Shown here piece by piece: positions 1-8,527 of a stretch of 64,000 nt of DNA; position 1 is the stretch's first letter, and each line of letters opens with the position of its first letter. The position numbers were made by a program, and so were the translations under genes. The notes under the pieces were generated by a model. The model searched no databases. It saw only the letters and a program-made list of their open reading frames with translations, and had not been told where the DNA came from. The DNA is from Lineus longissimus. Taxonomy: Eukaryota > Nemertea > Pilidiophora > Heteronemertea > Lineidae. The stretch covers positions 18,707,808 to 18,771,807 of the forward strand of contig NC_088315.1 of the NCBI RefSeq assembly GCF_910592395.1, given 5' to 3'.

Positions 1-140
1 CCCTATTTTGGGAAGCCCTGATAATTTTCACCGGTTTTTTTCCCTTTCTGGGAAAAGTCGGACAATGTCGGACTTTTGTCGGATAAATCAGGAAAAAGTT
101 AGAGAAACTGTTAAAAAGTCGGAAAGCCTCTACTAGTGAA
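1..140. repeat. Dispersed repeat R1, end fragment
   Basis: The AGTCGGACAATGTCGGACTT block and its flanks recur at about 7495-7640, 8400-8530, 33560-33710, 37490-37620, 40675-40830, 41600-41720 and 46880-47010, and inverted at 46715-46795. It has no coding potential. In the LamG array it lies both in the 5' flank and just past the LamG stop codon. Confidence 0.8.
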
Positions 141-419
141 AGTATTTTGATGTTCCACACGTGCACAAGGTTATGCCGATAGTACCACTTCGCAACTGAT
201 GATACCAGTAGAGGTAATTCCTTCGTCGCCGGGTATACTGACGACTTTTGGCTTGTCTATCTGTATCAATGGAAATTTGTTATGCCGCTCATCAGATAGA
301 AGCAACTCTTTTCAATCATTACATCACCAAATTATTCATTAATTACATGGCCTCCACTTTTAGCTTGTAGTGAAATCCTGTTTTAACTTCTGCCTTTTAG
401 TTAGTTCTTATTTGTAAAA

Positions 420-673
420 CATAAATGAACTTTGCGCGGACATGGGGTATTAAGTTTTATTGGCCATCCAAGACGGTTTGAGACCTCCTTTCGTGATTGC
501 TTGTAAGTCCATATACCTACCTCACGTCTGGATGCTGTCCATTCAGACTATAACTGATGATAGCTGAAAGAGGAACGAGAATGTTCATATACCCACCTCA
601 CGTCTGGATGAGGTCCATTCAGACTATAACTGATGACAGCTGAAAGAGGAACGAGAATGTTCATAGAACCACC
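420..673. repeat. LamG-array intron module S1, broken by the Gypsy insertion
   Basis: Contains two tandem copies of a roughly 83-bp unit (about 500-582 and 583-665) built around CCTCACGTCTGGATGAGG. Related copies lie at about 11405-11600, 14370-14510, 38820-38960 and 42600-42770. Between 140 and 420 the sequence matches the 5'-flank module (compare 7640-7930), so this is continuous array DNA without a gene. The short reading frame here lies inside the repeat and is not a gene. Confidence 0.75.
669..673. other. Target-site duplication of the Gypsy element (left copy)
   Basis: CCACC at 669-673 is repeated at 5820-5824, directly outside the two LTRs. The uninterrupted paralogous sequence around 11577-11590 reads GAACCACCTCACGTC, which is the expected empty site. 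Confidence 0.85.
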
Positions 674-813
674 TATAATGTCGTGAGGGACTAATGCAGA
701 GCCATTCCTGTAGAGCAGCTCACAGAACAGACAAGCTAATCGGTTCGCCATTACAACAACAAGGTTTATTATAAAACACGGAATATCAATATACGAAACG
801 ATAGAACATTACA
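674..813 (-). repeat. Gypsy 3' LTR
   Basis: This 140-bp repeat is nearly identical to 5680-5819, with three substitutions that I can see. On the element strand it starts TGTAATG and ends CATTATA, an imperfect TG...CA-type inverted end. Confidence 0.92.
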
Positions 814-826
814 TCCACCCCCTTTT
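814..826 (-). promoter_or_regulatory. Polypurine tract (plus-strand primer)
   Basis: On the minus strand AAAAGGGGGTGGA directly precedes the 3' LTR, where an LTR retrotransposon keeps its polypurine tract. Confidence 0.75.
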
Positions 827-1193
827 GGATGAAAAGGTTTACGCTCAATAAGTCCAGACGCGGATGTTGGTATCAAAATAAAAACATAATCTCAAATTAA
901 ACACTTTTCCTGGAAGCGCAGAATAAACACAAGATTGTCTCTGACTCAAGAATTGTCCTTTTCTTGAATTTGAATGTTCTCGAAGTTATGAATTAGAACA
1001 TGGCGCAAATAGCGAATCACTCTTCACTTAGTCCTTACACGGATAATGTCTTCATTACCAGAATAAAAGCACATCCATATCGAACTTGAAGTGTCCTATT
1101 TAGAACAAAATAAAAGTGCACTATATGAATATTGAAGGTCCACTACATGAATATAGAACAGTTCAAACACATAAAACTCAGAACAGGGTGTTC

Positions 1194-1883
1194 TTAACGA
1201 AGAACAAAGTCTTTGAATCTTGGGTTAGGCCTCTTCGTTCGAGTTGATCTCCGGAGTGGTTGTGAGGTAGTCTCAGTCATCACAGGCAGTTTCTGGTTGG
1301 AGGTCTCAGGCTCAGAAATACCAGAAGGTGTCTCAGGTGCTATAGTGGGCGGAGCATCTGAGTCAGGAATCTCAACTTCCTCTTCCTGAATGTTTTCAAA
1401 CAGGCTTTCAGGCACCCGTTTGAAAAACGTTAGGTTGCGAGTTATCTTTCGATCATCTCGCTCGGCTGTCAGCATATTACCATCTCGACGCGTTATCTTT
1501 AATGGATCTGGATCGAATGGCGGCGTTAGCTTGTTACGTTTCTGCTGACGAACTACAACGGTGTCTCCTTCGGCAATGTTGCTTTCAGTAGCGTTGCGTC
1601 TGCGATCTGCATACATTTTGATCTTCTGCTTGCGTTCATTGTCAGTGTCTCTCATTGACGATTGAGAACGAGTTTTCAACTCTGGGTTGAAATCGGCACA
1701 TGGAAGCTGGGTTTTCATCCTACGACCATAGAGGGCTTCGAATGGCGAGACACCTGTTGTTGAATGTGGTGTCGCACGATACTGGCGTAGAAACTTCTGT
1801 AGTTCCTGCTTCCAATTGCGGCCTTCGATGTGTGCGGCTTGCACAGTCTTCGTGATGTTTCTCATAAAAACGTTCTGCTTCAC
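1194..1883 (-). CDS. pol: Gypsy pol, C-terminal part of integrase (frameshifted)
   Basis: A 229-residue frame holding the end of the integrase core and a C-terminal tail. The region with RATPHSTTGVSPFEALYGR is the typical Ty3/Gypsy integrase segment after the catalytic Glu; a basic stretch and an acidic, Pro/Ser-rich tail follow. It overlaps the end of the larger pol frame in another phase. The switch falls at a run of five A on the plus strand (about 1866-1870), just after the catalytic GEAERF region, so a one-base indel there is the simplest explanation. The ATG at 1883 is therefore probably not a genuine start. Confidence 0.85.
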   Translation of the reverse strand: MKQNVFMRNITKTVQAAHIEGRNWKQELQKFLRQYRATPHSTTGVSPFEALYGRRMKTQLPCADFNPELKTRSQSSMRDTDNERKQKIKMYADRRRNATESNIAEGDTVVVRQQKRNKLTPPFDPDPLKITRRDGNMLTAERDDRKITRNLTFFKRVPESLFENIQEEEVEIPDSDAPPTIAPETPSGISEPETSNQKLPVMTETTSQPLRRSTRTKRPNPRFKDFVLR

Positions 1884-4329
1884 CGTTAGCTTGGGGATAT
1901 AACGGAGTCACTCTGCGGTGTTGAAAACCGAGGTATTCAGCGAAACGTTTGAAATCATGGCTCGTGAACGGAGGTCCGTTGTCGGATTTCAAAATCGACA
2001 CAACTCCGTGGCGTGACATAATGGCGTCTATCTTTGGTATGACTGTCTTTGCGGCGGTAGAAGCTATAACTTCAACCTCGGGGTAACGACTGTAGTCATC
2101 CATCATCACGAGTAGGTAGTCAGCGCTTGGGACTGGCAAAGGACCGTAAAAATCCACAGAGACTTCTTCCCAGGGACCATTCGGCAGCTTTGTCATGCGT
2201 AGCGGCTCTTGTTTGCTGGCTCTTCCGGACATAGCTTGGCAAGGCAGACAGTCCTTGACACATTCTTCAACCATGGCGTCGATGGACGGAAACCATACTT
2301 TTTCTCTCAGCAACATCTTCGTTTTGACGATGCCCTGATGACCAACGTGAGCAAGGTCAATGGCTCTTCTCTGCAGTGGGTCAGGCATTACCAGTCTTCT
2401 CCCTCGGAGGACGATACCATTATGAACGATCAGCTCATCTTGGAAACGTTTGAATGGCTTCAGGCACTCTTCATCTCGTCTCCAGTAGCCAGTTTCGATA
2501 GCTACTTTAAGCTTCTGCAGGGTATGGTCTCGTAAGGTTTCTGATTTTACTTCTTCGAGTTGCATGGCTTTTGGAACCGCATTGTCAATGACATAGTTGA
2601 CGTAATCATCGACAAAGTTTGCTCTGTTCTGCTCATTGCCTACTACAGGATGGCGACTGCAAAAGTCGGCTGGGTTGGCTTCGTTCCTTCCAGGTCGATA
2701 TTCCAACTTGTAGTTATACGGCGTTAGACGTAATCTCCATCGTTCAATCCGTAACGACATCGGCTTCTGGCTTTGGAATATTCCGATCAACGGTTTATGA
2801 TCTGTGACCACGGTGAAAGGGGAAGTCGAACCGTATAAGTATAGGCGGAAGTGTTCTGTTGCCCAGACCACTGCGAGCATTTCTCTTTCTGTCTGCGAGT
2901 ATCTCGTCTCAACGTCGGTGAGCGCGCAACTAGCGTACGAAACAACGCGACCTTCTTGCATCAGAATCGAGCCTAATCCGCGGGGCCCTGCGTCAACGAT
3001 GAGTTCAGTTTTCTTACGCGGGTCATAGTACGACATGACCTTTGCTCCGGTGAGCGCAGTCTTCAAGTCTGTTAGCGCTTTTTCATGTTCCGCGTTCCAC
3101 TGCCATTCTGTCTTATCATGCGTTAACTCTCTAAGGGGCGCTGTTATGCTAGCATACCATGGAATGAAGCGCGAGAGGTATTGGGCCATTCCGAGTAACG
3201 AACGTATTCCACTCTTGTCCGTCGGGGCAGGCGCATCTCTTATGGCTTCGATCTTCTTCACATCTGCGGTAACACCAGCGCTATTGAAGATATGACCGTA
3301 GAACTTCACTTCTGACTGATAGAAGTGACACTTGGGCATGTTGAGACGAATTCCGTATTCTTTCAGTCTCTCCATCACGGCTATCAAACTCTTGTCGTGT
3401 TCAGCTTTATCTTTGCCATGGATAATGATATCGTCAGAGATATTTCGACAGTTCGGTATGTCACTCAGAATTTCGGCGATTGCGTTCTGAAAGATTTCCG
3501 ACGCGGCGTTTATCCCAAAGAAAAGACGTTTGTAGCGTCTAAGACCAAGATGGGTGGTGAACGTGGTGATAAAACGTGATTCCTTTGCAAGTTCTAGTCG
3601 ATGATACGCGCTACTCAAATCTAGGGTACTGAACACAGTGGATCCGTTCAAATCCGTTACTAGATCATCAAGAGTCGGCATAAGATGTCTTTCACGTTTT
3701 ATCGCTTTATTTGCCTCGCGCATGTCAACACAAATGCGAATTGCTCCTGATTTCTTGGGGACTGTAACTATGCGACTTATCCACGGTGTCGGACCATCGA
3801 CTTTCTCTATAATGTCAAGTTCCTCTAGACGCTGTAGCTCTTTCTCTACATCTTTGCGGATATGGAAAGGTATGCGATGGTGAGGTTGCTGCTTCGGCTT
3901 GACGTCTTTATCAATGTGAAGTGTCACAGGTTTACGTTTGATCTTGCCTACACCGGAGAAGAGTTCTTCATACTTCTTCAGCGAGTCAGGAAGGGTCTTG
4001 GAGCTGGACGGATTGGGCCTCGTTTTCGATTTAACCTCATGTACGATCTTCAAGATTCCTAAATCCGACGCGGTCTTGAAACCAAGTAAATTCCCTCCTC
4101 CTTCAGTCACGTAGAACTTCGACCATTTGGTTTCGGACTTGTGACGTGCTGTGGCTCGGAACATTCCTTTCAGCAGTATGGGCGTCTTGCTACCATAGGG
4201 GAATACCTGTGTGTCAGCTGGAAGCAACGGGTCTATACCAGGTTGGGCTCGGCGAATAACGTTGAACGTCTTGGAGTCGACTTGGTTGACGGATGCTCCC
4301 GAATCTATCATCATGGGGACTCTGGCCAT
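1720..4329 (-). CDS. pol: Gypsy pol: protease, RT, RNase H, integrase
   Basis: An 869-residue polyprotein. Aspartic protease motif MIDSGAS is near the N-terminus. Reverse transcriptase has FFGINAASEIF around residue 273, with the catalytic pair in ISDD (I in place of the usual aromatic residue before xDD, a variant I recall from some invertebrate Gypsy lineages). RNase H runs through VDAGPRGLG, TEREML and TDHKPL. Integrase has an HHCC zinc finger (HVGHQG...CLPCQ) and a DDE core (SVDFYG, KSDNGPPF, NGEAERF). The last residues after the core are out of frame. Pol is in the same frame as gag, separated by one TAG at 4378-4380; the frame stays open from that stop to the ATG at 4329. Expression could need readthrough, or a fused ORF may have acquired a nonsense mutation. 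Confidence 0.93.
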   Translation of the reverse strand: MARVPMMIDSGASVNQVDSKTFNVIRRAQPGIDPLLPADTQVFPYGSKTPILLKGMFRATARHKSETKWSKFYVTEGGGNLLGFKTASDLGILKIVHEVKSKTRPNPSSSKTLPDSLKKYEELFSGVGKIKRKPVTLHIDKDVKPKQQPHHRIPFHIRKDVEKELQRLEELDIIEKVDGPTPWISRIVTVPKKSGAIRICVDMREANKAIKRERHLMPTLDDLVTDLNGSTVFSTLDLSSAYHRLELAKESRFITTFTTHLGLRRYKRLFFGINAASEIFQNAIAEILSDIPNCRNISDDIIIHGKDKAEHDKSLIAVMERLKEYGIRLNMPKCHFYQSEVKFYGHIFNSAGVTADVKKIEAIRDAPAPTDKSGIRSLLGMAQYLSRFIPWYASITAPLRELTHDKTEWQWNAEHEKALTDLKTALTGAKVMSYYDPRKKTELIVDAGPRGLGSILMQEGRVVSYASCALTDVETRYSQTEREMLAVVWATEHFRLYLYGSTSPFTVVTDHKPLIGIFQSQKPMSLRIERWRLRLTPYNYKLEYRPGRNEANPADFCSRHPVVGNEQNRANFVDDYVNYVIDNAVPKAMQLEEVKSETLRDHTLQKLKVAIETGYWRRDEECLKPFKRFQDELIVHNGIVLRGRRLVMPDPLQRRAIDLAHVGHQGIVKTKMLLREKVWFPSIDAMVEECVKDCLPCQAMSGRASKQEPLRMTKLPNGPWEEVSVDFYGPLPVPSADYLLVMMDDYSRYPEVEVIASTAAKTVIPKIDAIMSRHGVVSILKSDNGPPFTSHDFKRFAEYLGFQHRRVTPLYPQANGEAERFYEKHHEDCASRTHRRPQLEAGTTEVSTPVSCDTTFNNRCLAIRSPLWS

Positions 4330-4377
4330 TTTTGGTTTCTTTCCGATTGTTATCGTACACAGCGTTGGGTTGTTGGA

Positions 4378-5334
4378 CTAGGCAGCTTGGGTAAAGTAAC
4401 AGTAGTCAGAATCTTCGTCAGCCTCTGTCATCAGAGTGTTAGCGCTGTTGGTCTTTGAACGGCACATCCTCCCGAAGTGTCCTATCTTCTTGCAACGATG
4501 GCACTCCTGACCATTGGCGGGACAATTACTACTGACTTTGTGGGGTCTCCCTCCACACTTACCACAGTTCTGGTCGTTGTGTCGCTGCTGGGGTCTGGTA
4601 TCTCGACCATCGCGACGTCTGTCCTGGTCCGGCTTCGATTGTGACTGGAAACGACGTGTCTTCTGCTTAGGTCTGCTCTGTCTTTGGCTCCCTTTGCCTT
4701 GGCTCTTGTCATTGGCTCTAATCTTGTTAACGGTTTGATGTTGCGATTCTTCAAGCTTGGTTGCTTGGTGCTCACTCAATTCAAATGCGCGGCCAGTATC
4801 TCGAATTTTAGTTAAATTCATGTCTTCACGCAACGCTTTTCTGCGAAGTTGATGTGAATTAGTGCCGGTTATGATTTGAGCGCAAATCTCGCGGTCTACA
4901 TTCGCGAAATCACATGTCTTGGCAAGTTTTCTCAAGCGAGTATGGTAGGCATCAAGCGTTTCATCCTTTGCTTGAGTACACTGTCTGAAGTTGTATACCT
5001 CGAATGCTACGTTCTTCTTGGGTAGAAAATGCGCAGTTAACTTAGCCTTAGCAGTATTATAGTCATCATCATCGCCTGTCTCTGTCAACGTGTCGAATAT
5101 CTCATCTACATCAGGTCCTGCGTAATGTAGTAGCAATGCTCTCTTCCTTGTGGGATCAGTTAAACCTATTCCAACAAAGAGTCTCTCAAATCTAGCCAAC
5201 CACCTTTCCCATCTGGGGCCAATAGCGGTAGGGTCAGTATGAGGATCAAATGAAGCAAAGTTAGGTAGAGATATCATCGGTTGAGGCGCAACAGCGGCAG
5301 CTGGGTCAGCAGGAGCTCGTACTGGTGATGGCAT
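4378..5334 (-). CDS. gag: Gypsy gag with zinc knuckle
   Basis: A 318-residue capsid/nucleocapsid protein. The N-terminal half resembles retrotransposon gag (RWERWLARFERLF, then YHTRLRKLAKTC). A basic, Gln/Arg-rich linker precedes two Cys/His clusters near the C-terminus, the second a classical CCHC knuckle (CHRCKKIGHFGRMC). The start at 5334 is the first ATG and lies in a Kozak-like context (GCCAAGATGCC). The frame ends at TAG and continues open, in phase, into pol. Confidence 0.92.
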   Translation of the reverse strand: MPSPVRAPADPAAAVAPQPMISLPNFASFDPHTDPTAIGPRWERWLARFERLFVGIGLTDPTRKRALLLHYAGPDVDEIFDTLTETGDDDDYNTAKAKLTAHFLPKKNVAFEVYNFRQCTQAKDETLDAYHTRLRKLAKTCDFANVDREICAQIITGTNSHQLRRKALREDMNLTKIRDTGRAFELSEHQATKLEESQHQTVNKIRANDKSQGKGSQRQSRPKQKTRRFQSQSKPDQDRRRDGRDTRPQQRHNDQNCGKCGGRPHKVSSNCPANGQECHRCKKIGHFGRMCRSKTNSANTLMTEADEDSDYCYFTQAA

Positions 5335-5664
5335 CTTGGCAACACGGTACTAATATTCTAAATATTATGAGCAAGACTGCTAGAAACTGGGGATATTATA
5401 ATACTGCACAGTAAACGATAGTGTCGACATCTAACGGTAACACGCGGAAACGCATTCACACGGGCTACAAACAGCGCGGCGAGATTTCTATTCGACATGA
5501 ACGATTGCACGTACACATACATAGCGATAGCGCGTACATTACGCATATATTTCTCGCGGCGTGGTCACAGACTTTTTAAACCGTTAAATTCACAGTAATA
5601 ACTGCACGCATTTTTCAAAATGTCCACTTCTACGGGTTCTTGGTATCTTCCTTTAGCATCGAAT

Positions 5665-5677
5665 ATCCTCGTCGCCA
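5665..5677 (-). promoter_or_regulatory. Primer-binding site matching tRNA-Ser(GCU) 3' end
   Basis: Two bases inside the 5' LTR the minus strand reads TGGCGACGAGGAT. This is complementary to a 3' end ATCCTCGTCG plus CCA, the acceptor end of animal tRNA-Ser(GCU) as I know it. The 13-base match is good support for both element orientation and primer. Confidence 0.75.
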
Positions 5678-5679
5678 GA

Positions 5680-5819
5680 TATAATGTCGTGAGGGACTAA
5701 TGCAGAGCCATTCCTGTAGAGCAGGTCACAGAACAGACAAGCTAATCGGTTCGCCATTACAACAACAAGGTTTATTATAAAACACGGAATATCAATATGC
5801 GAAACGACAGAACATTACA
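5680..5819 (-). repeat. Gypsy 5' LTR
   Basis: A 140-bp direct repeat of 674-813, followed immediately by the second CCACC target-site duplication (5820-5824). Confidence 0.92.
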
Positions 5820-5824
5820 CCACC

Positions 5825-6455
5825 TCACGTCTGAATGAGGTCCATTAAGACTATAACTGATGACAGCTGAAATAGGAAAGAGAATATCCTTAGACGAGAA
5901 TTCTTCCAACGATATCCTTCTCTGTTGAATGGGCGGAAGTACGAGGGGAGGTGGCTCCGGTCTGGACCAATACTTCGTACTGGTCTATACCAGCACCTCG
6001 CACTTCGTCCCCAAAAGGGACGAAGTGCGAGGTGCCTATTGCGAAAATGATTTGTTGCCGAAACAATGGCCTGATTGGTTGGCTGGCCTTGTGACGTCAA
6101 ACTATTTTTACACCGAGGGGTTTTTGCTGTTTTTCTTCATGGCTTAAACTCAAATGCGTTTGGGCTGGAATTCCTGGCTTTTTTCGAGCTCACACATAGG
6201 CTCGATGTACAGCACAGCCAATCGAGGCTATATAATGGGCTAGCTACGTTCTGGAATGAATCGGTTGGGTTTATATCTGGGCTCGAGGGGAGGTGCGTGC
6301 GGTCAGGAATGAATCGGTTGGGTTCATCTTTGGGCTCGAGGGGAGGTGGCTGCGATCAGGAATGAATCTGTTGGGTTCATCTTTGAAGAGAAAATATCGA
6401 GTATGAGTGGGGAAATGCAATAGGAAGCACTAAGTATGTATATAGTGGTACTCAC
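5825..6455. repeat. LamG-array intron module S2
   Basis: Non-coding array DNA between the Gypsy insertion and exon 1 of copy A. It contains GAATTCTTCCAACGATATCC (the empty Polinton target) and repeated GGAATGAATCGGTTGGG motifs. Copies lie at about 11600-12150, 32078-32549 and 42765-43300, with a partial copy at 39540-39676. Confidence 0.8.
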
Positions 6456-6540
6456 GCTCAATATTTTGACGCCGGATTGACGCTGTCACCAAGGTAATGG
6501 TGATTGACAGCCACAAACGGGAATGCAGCAGAAGTTGCAT
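6456..6540 (-). CDS. LamG array copy A, exon 1 (signal peptide)
   Basis: From ATG (6538-6540) this reads 28 residues, MQLLLHSRLWLSITITLVTA then a short polar tail, plus one base before a GTGAGT donor (6450-6455). That is a hydrophobic secretion signal. Four paralogous exon-1 copies keep the ATG, hydrophobic core and donor. The intron to its left holds the Gypsy element; the matching LamG exon must lie outside the window or be lost. An in-frame ATG three codons upstream is also possible. Confidence 0.55.
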
Positions 6541-6599
6541 GCCTGTCATTTCCGCAGAAGAAACCCGATTATCATCGACGTGTGACACAGATTAGATCT

Positions 6600-8330
6600 G
6601 AGTGATCATCAATTATGCATTGAGGAACGTTGATCAGTTAGCCAAATTGAAAGTGATGATGCTTGCTGCACAAAAATAGTGTCCATTGTATAATGCTCTG
6701 TTCGGTGAGCCAACGATGCAAACTTTCAAAGGCCTATAAGTTTGTCATATTGATTGGTGAATATATACCAGACTATCGATTGCTGCATATTTCGTCATAA
6801 AGATCAATAAGTGTTAAAATGAAACATCATGATGGCACAATTGTGAGGTTGACTTATGATCACCATTACCTGCATTAGGCAAAGCTAGCTGGGCAGCGGG
6901 GGGGGGGGGGGGGTCAGATACCGCAGAAGTCACCAAAATAATGTCTTACATGTATATATTTATGATCGGTGATTCAGGCCGAATGTTTTCAAAAAGTGTC
7001 AATTAGCCACCCCGCCCCAAGAGAGCCTCCCAGACCGAAAGACTAGCTACGCACATGACCAGTCGACTTCATGCGCAGCAGGCAGCCCCCATCGTCTTCG
7101 ACCATGTGGTGTCCGTAATCTGTCTTCATCTCCAAGCAGTGATCGGGCGCAAGACATTCTTCGGCTGGTCTGGTCTGGTTCACATAGGCTCACCCATTGT
7201 TTATCACTAATATTTTAAGTACTTTCAGCAAAGTCGAAATCTTGTGGTCAAGTTGCATGGTTATGGTATGGCTGAGTGATAAAAATATTCCTCGTAGAAA
7301 CATGAGCGCTGCCGATGTACTGTCACGTAGTAGAGTTGGCGACTAGGGCATTAATAAGGATCAAAGACCTATGAGTGACCCTAAGTGTAAATACTAATTA
7401 GCTCACTCAATTAGGTCACCTCATTAACCCCATCCAACACAGGCCTTTGATCCATAATGCCCTATTTTGGAAAGCGAGGCCTTTGATCTTTAATGCCCTA
7501 TTTTGGGAAGCCCTGATATTTTTCACAGGTTTTTTCCTTTCTGGGAAAAGTCGGACAATGTCGGACTTTTGTCGGATAAATCAGGAAAAAGTTAGAGAAA
7601 CTGTTAAGAAGTCGGAAAAGCCTCTACTAGTGAAAGTATTTTGATATTCCACACGTGCACAAGGTTATGCCGATAGTACCACATCGCAACTGATGATACC
7701 AGTAGAGGTAATTCCTTCGCCGCCGAGTATACTGACGACTTTTGGCTTTTCTTTCTGTATCACTGGAAATGTCTTATGCTGCTCATTAGATAGAAGCAAC
7801 TTTTTTCCCTCATCACATGGCCAATTTATTCATAAATTACATGGCCTCCACTTTTAGCTTGTAGTGAAATCCTGTTTTAACCTCTGCCTTTAAGTTAGTT
7901 TTTTTCTGTAAAACATAAATCGACTTTGAGAAAAGCTCACATTTCTTTGCTTTCTGCGTGAAAATAGCATGTTTGCAAGGAACAATCCACGATTGACAAT
8001 ACGCAATGCAACTTATTGTTGTGCGTCGTGTTGCTGTTTCAATCGGGCCAGATACGTCATATAAGCTTCGGTCCGTGTTTGTCCGGATGTACTTCCCTCT
8101 ATCAACGACGACTGAAAAAACAAAACGTAAAGAATTTAGCCAGCTACCTATTGGGGTTCTGTTGAAGAGTTTGTGACTTCAGCCTCGTATTTTAATACAA
8201 TACTCGATTCGAGGAAGAAGTATATTGTGGTTTTGAATAAGAAACAAACACGCTACACTTGCCGAGATATCAGACCACTGATCGAGCAATAGCGATGGTC
8301 AGTGGCATTAGGTTACCTACTTGAGTGAGC
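6600..8330. repeat. LamG-array 5'-flank module, copy 1
   Basis: Holds no credible gene. It includes a G homopolymer at about 6898-6914 and an R1 copy at 7495-7640. Near-identical sequence is found at about 32695-34146 and 39835-41500; its end also reappears at 37287-37420. It separates exon 1 of one LamG copy from the 3' end of the next, so it should contain the promoter, but I see no clear TATA box placed for exon 1. Confidence 0.75.
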
Positions 8331-8527
8331 TAATTAGTATTCACACTTAGGGTCACTCTGAGTGTTTGGCTCACACCTCATTAACCCTATTCAATCTGTA
8401 TTGACCTATTTTGGGAAGCCCTGATATTATCACAGGTTTTAAAAAATCCGAACTTTCAGGGAAAAGTATGACATTGTCGGACTTTTGTCAGATAAATCAG
8501 GAAAAGTTAGAGAAACCGTTAAGACTC

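Larger units (their letters stand above)
674..5819 (-). mobile_element. Ty3/Gypsy LTR retrotransposon, nearly complete
   Basis: A 5146-bp element on the minus strand: 5' LTR 5680-5819, primer-binding site, gag (4378-5334), pol (1194-4329), purine tract and 3' LTR 674-813. CCACC flanks both ends. Pol order is protease, reverse transcriptase, RNase H, integrase, the Ty3/Gypsy (Metaviridae) order. The LTRs differ at about 3 of 140 positions, so the insertion is fairly young. Two breaks are visible: an in-frame TAG between gag and pol, and a one-base frameshift in the integrase. It sits in the intron of a LamG array copy whose exon 1 is at 6456-6540. Confidence 0.95.

Noticed and set aside
2209..4458. 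Plus-strand frames opposite the Gypsy pol gene
   Set aside because: They are antisense shadows of pol, with no start context or domains.
6898..6914. Telomeric or G-quadruplex element
   Set aside because: A single uninterrupted G homopolymer, repeated only because the module is duplicated, and varying in length like a slippage tract.
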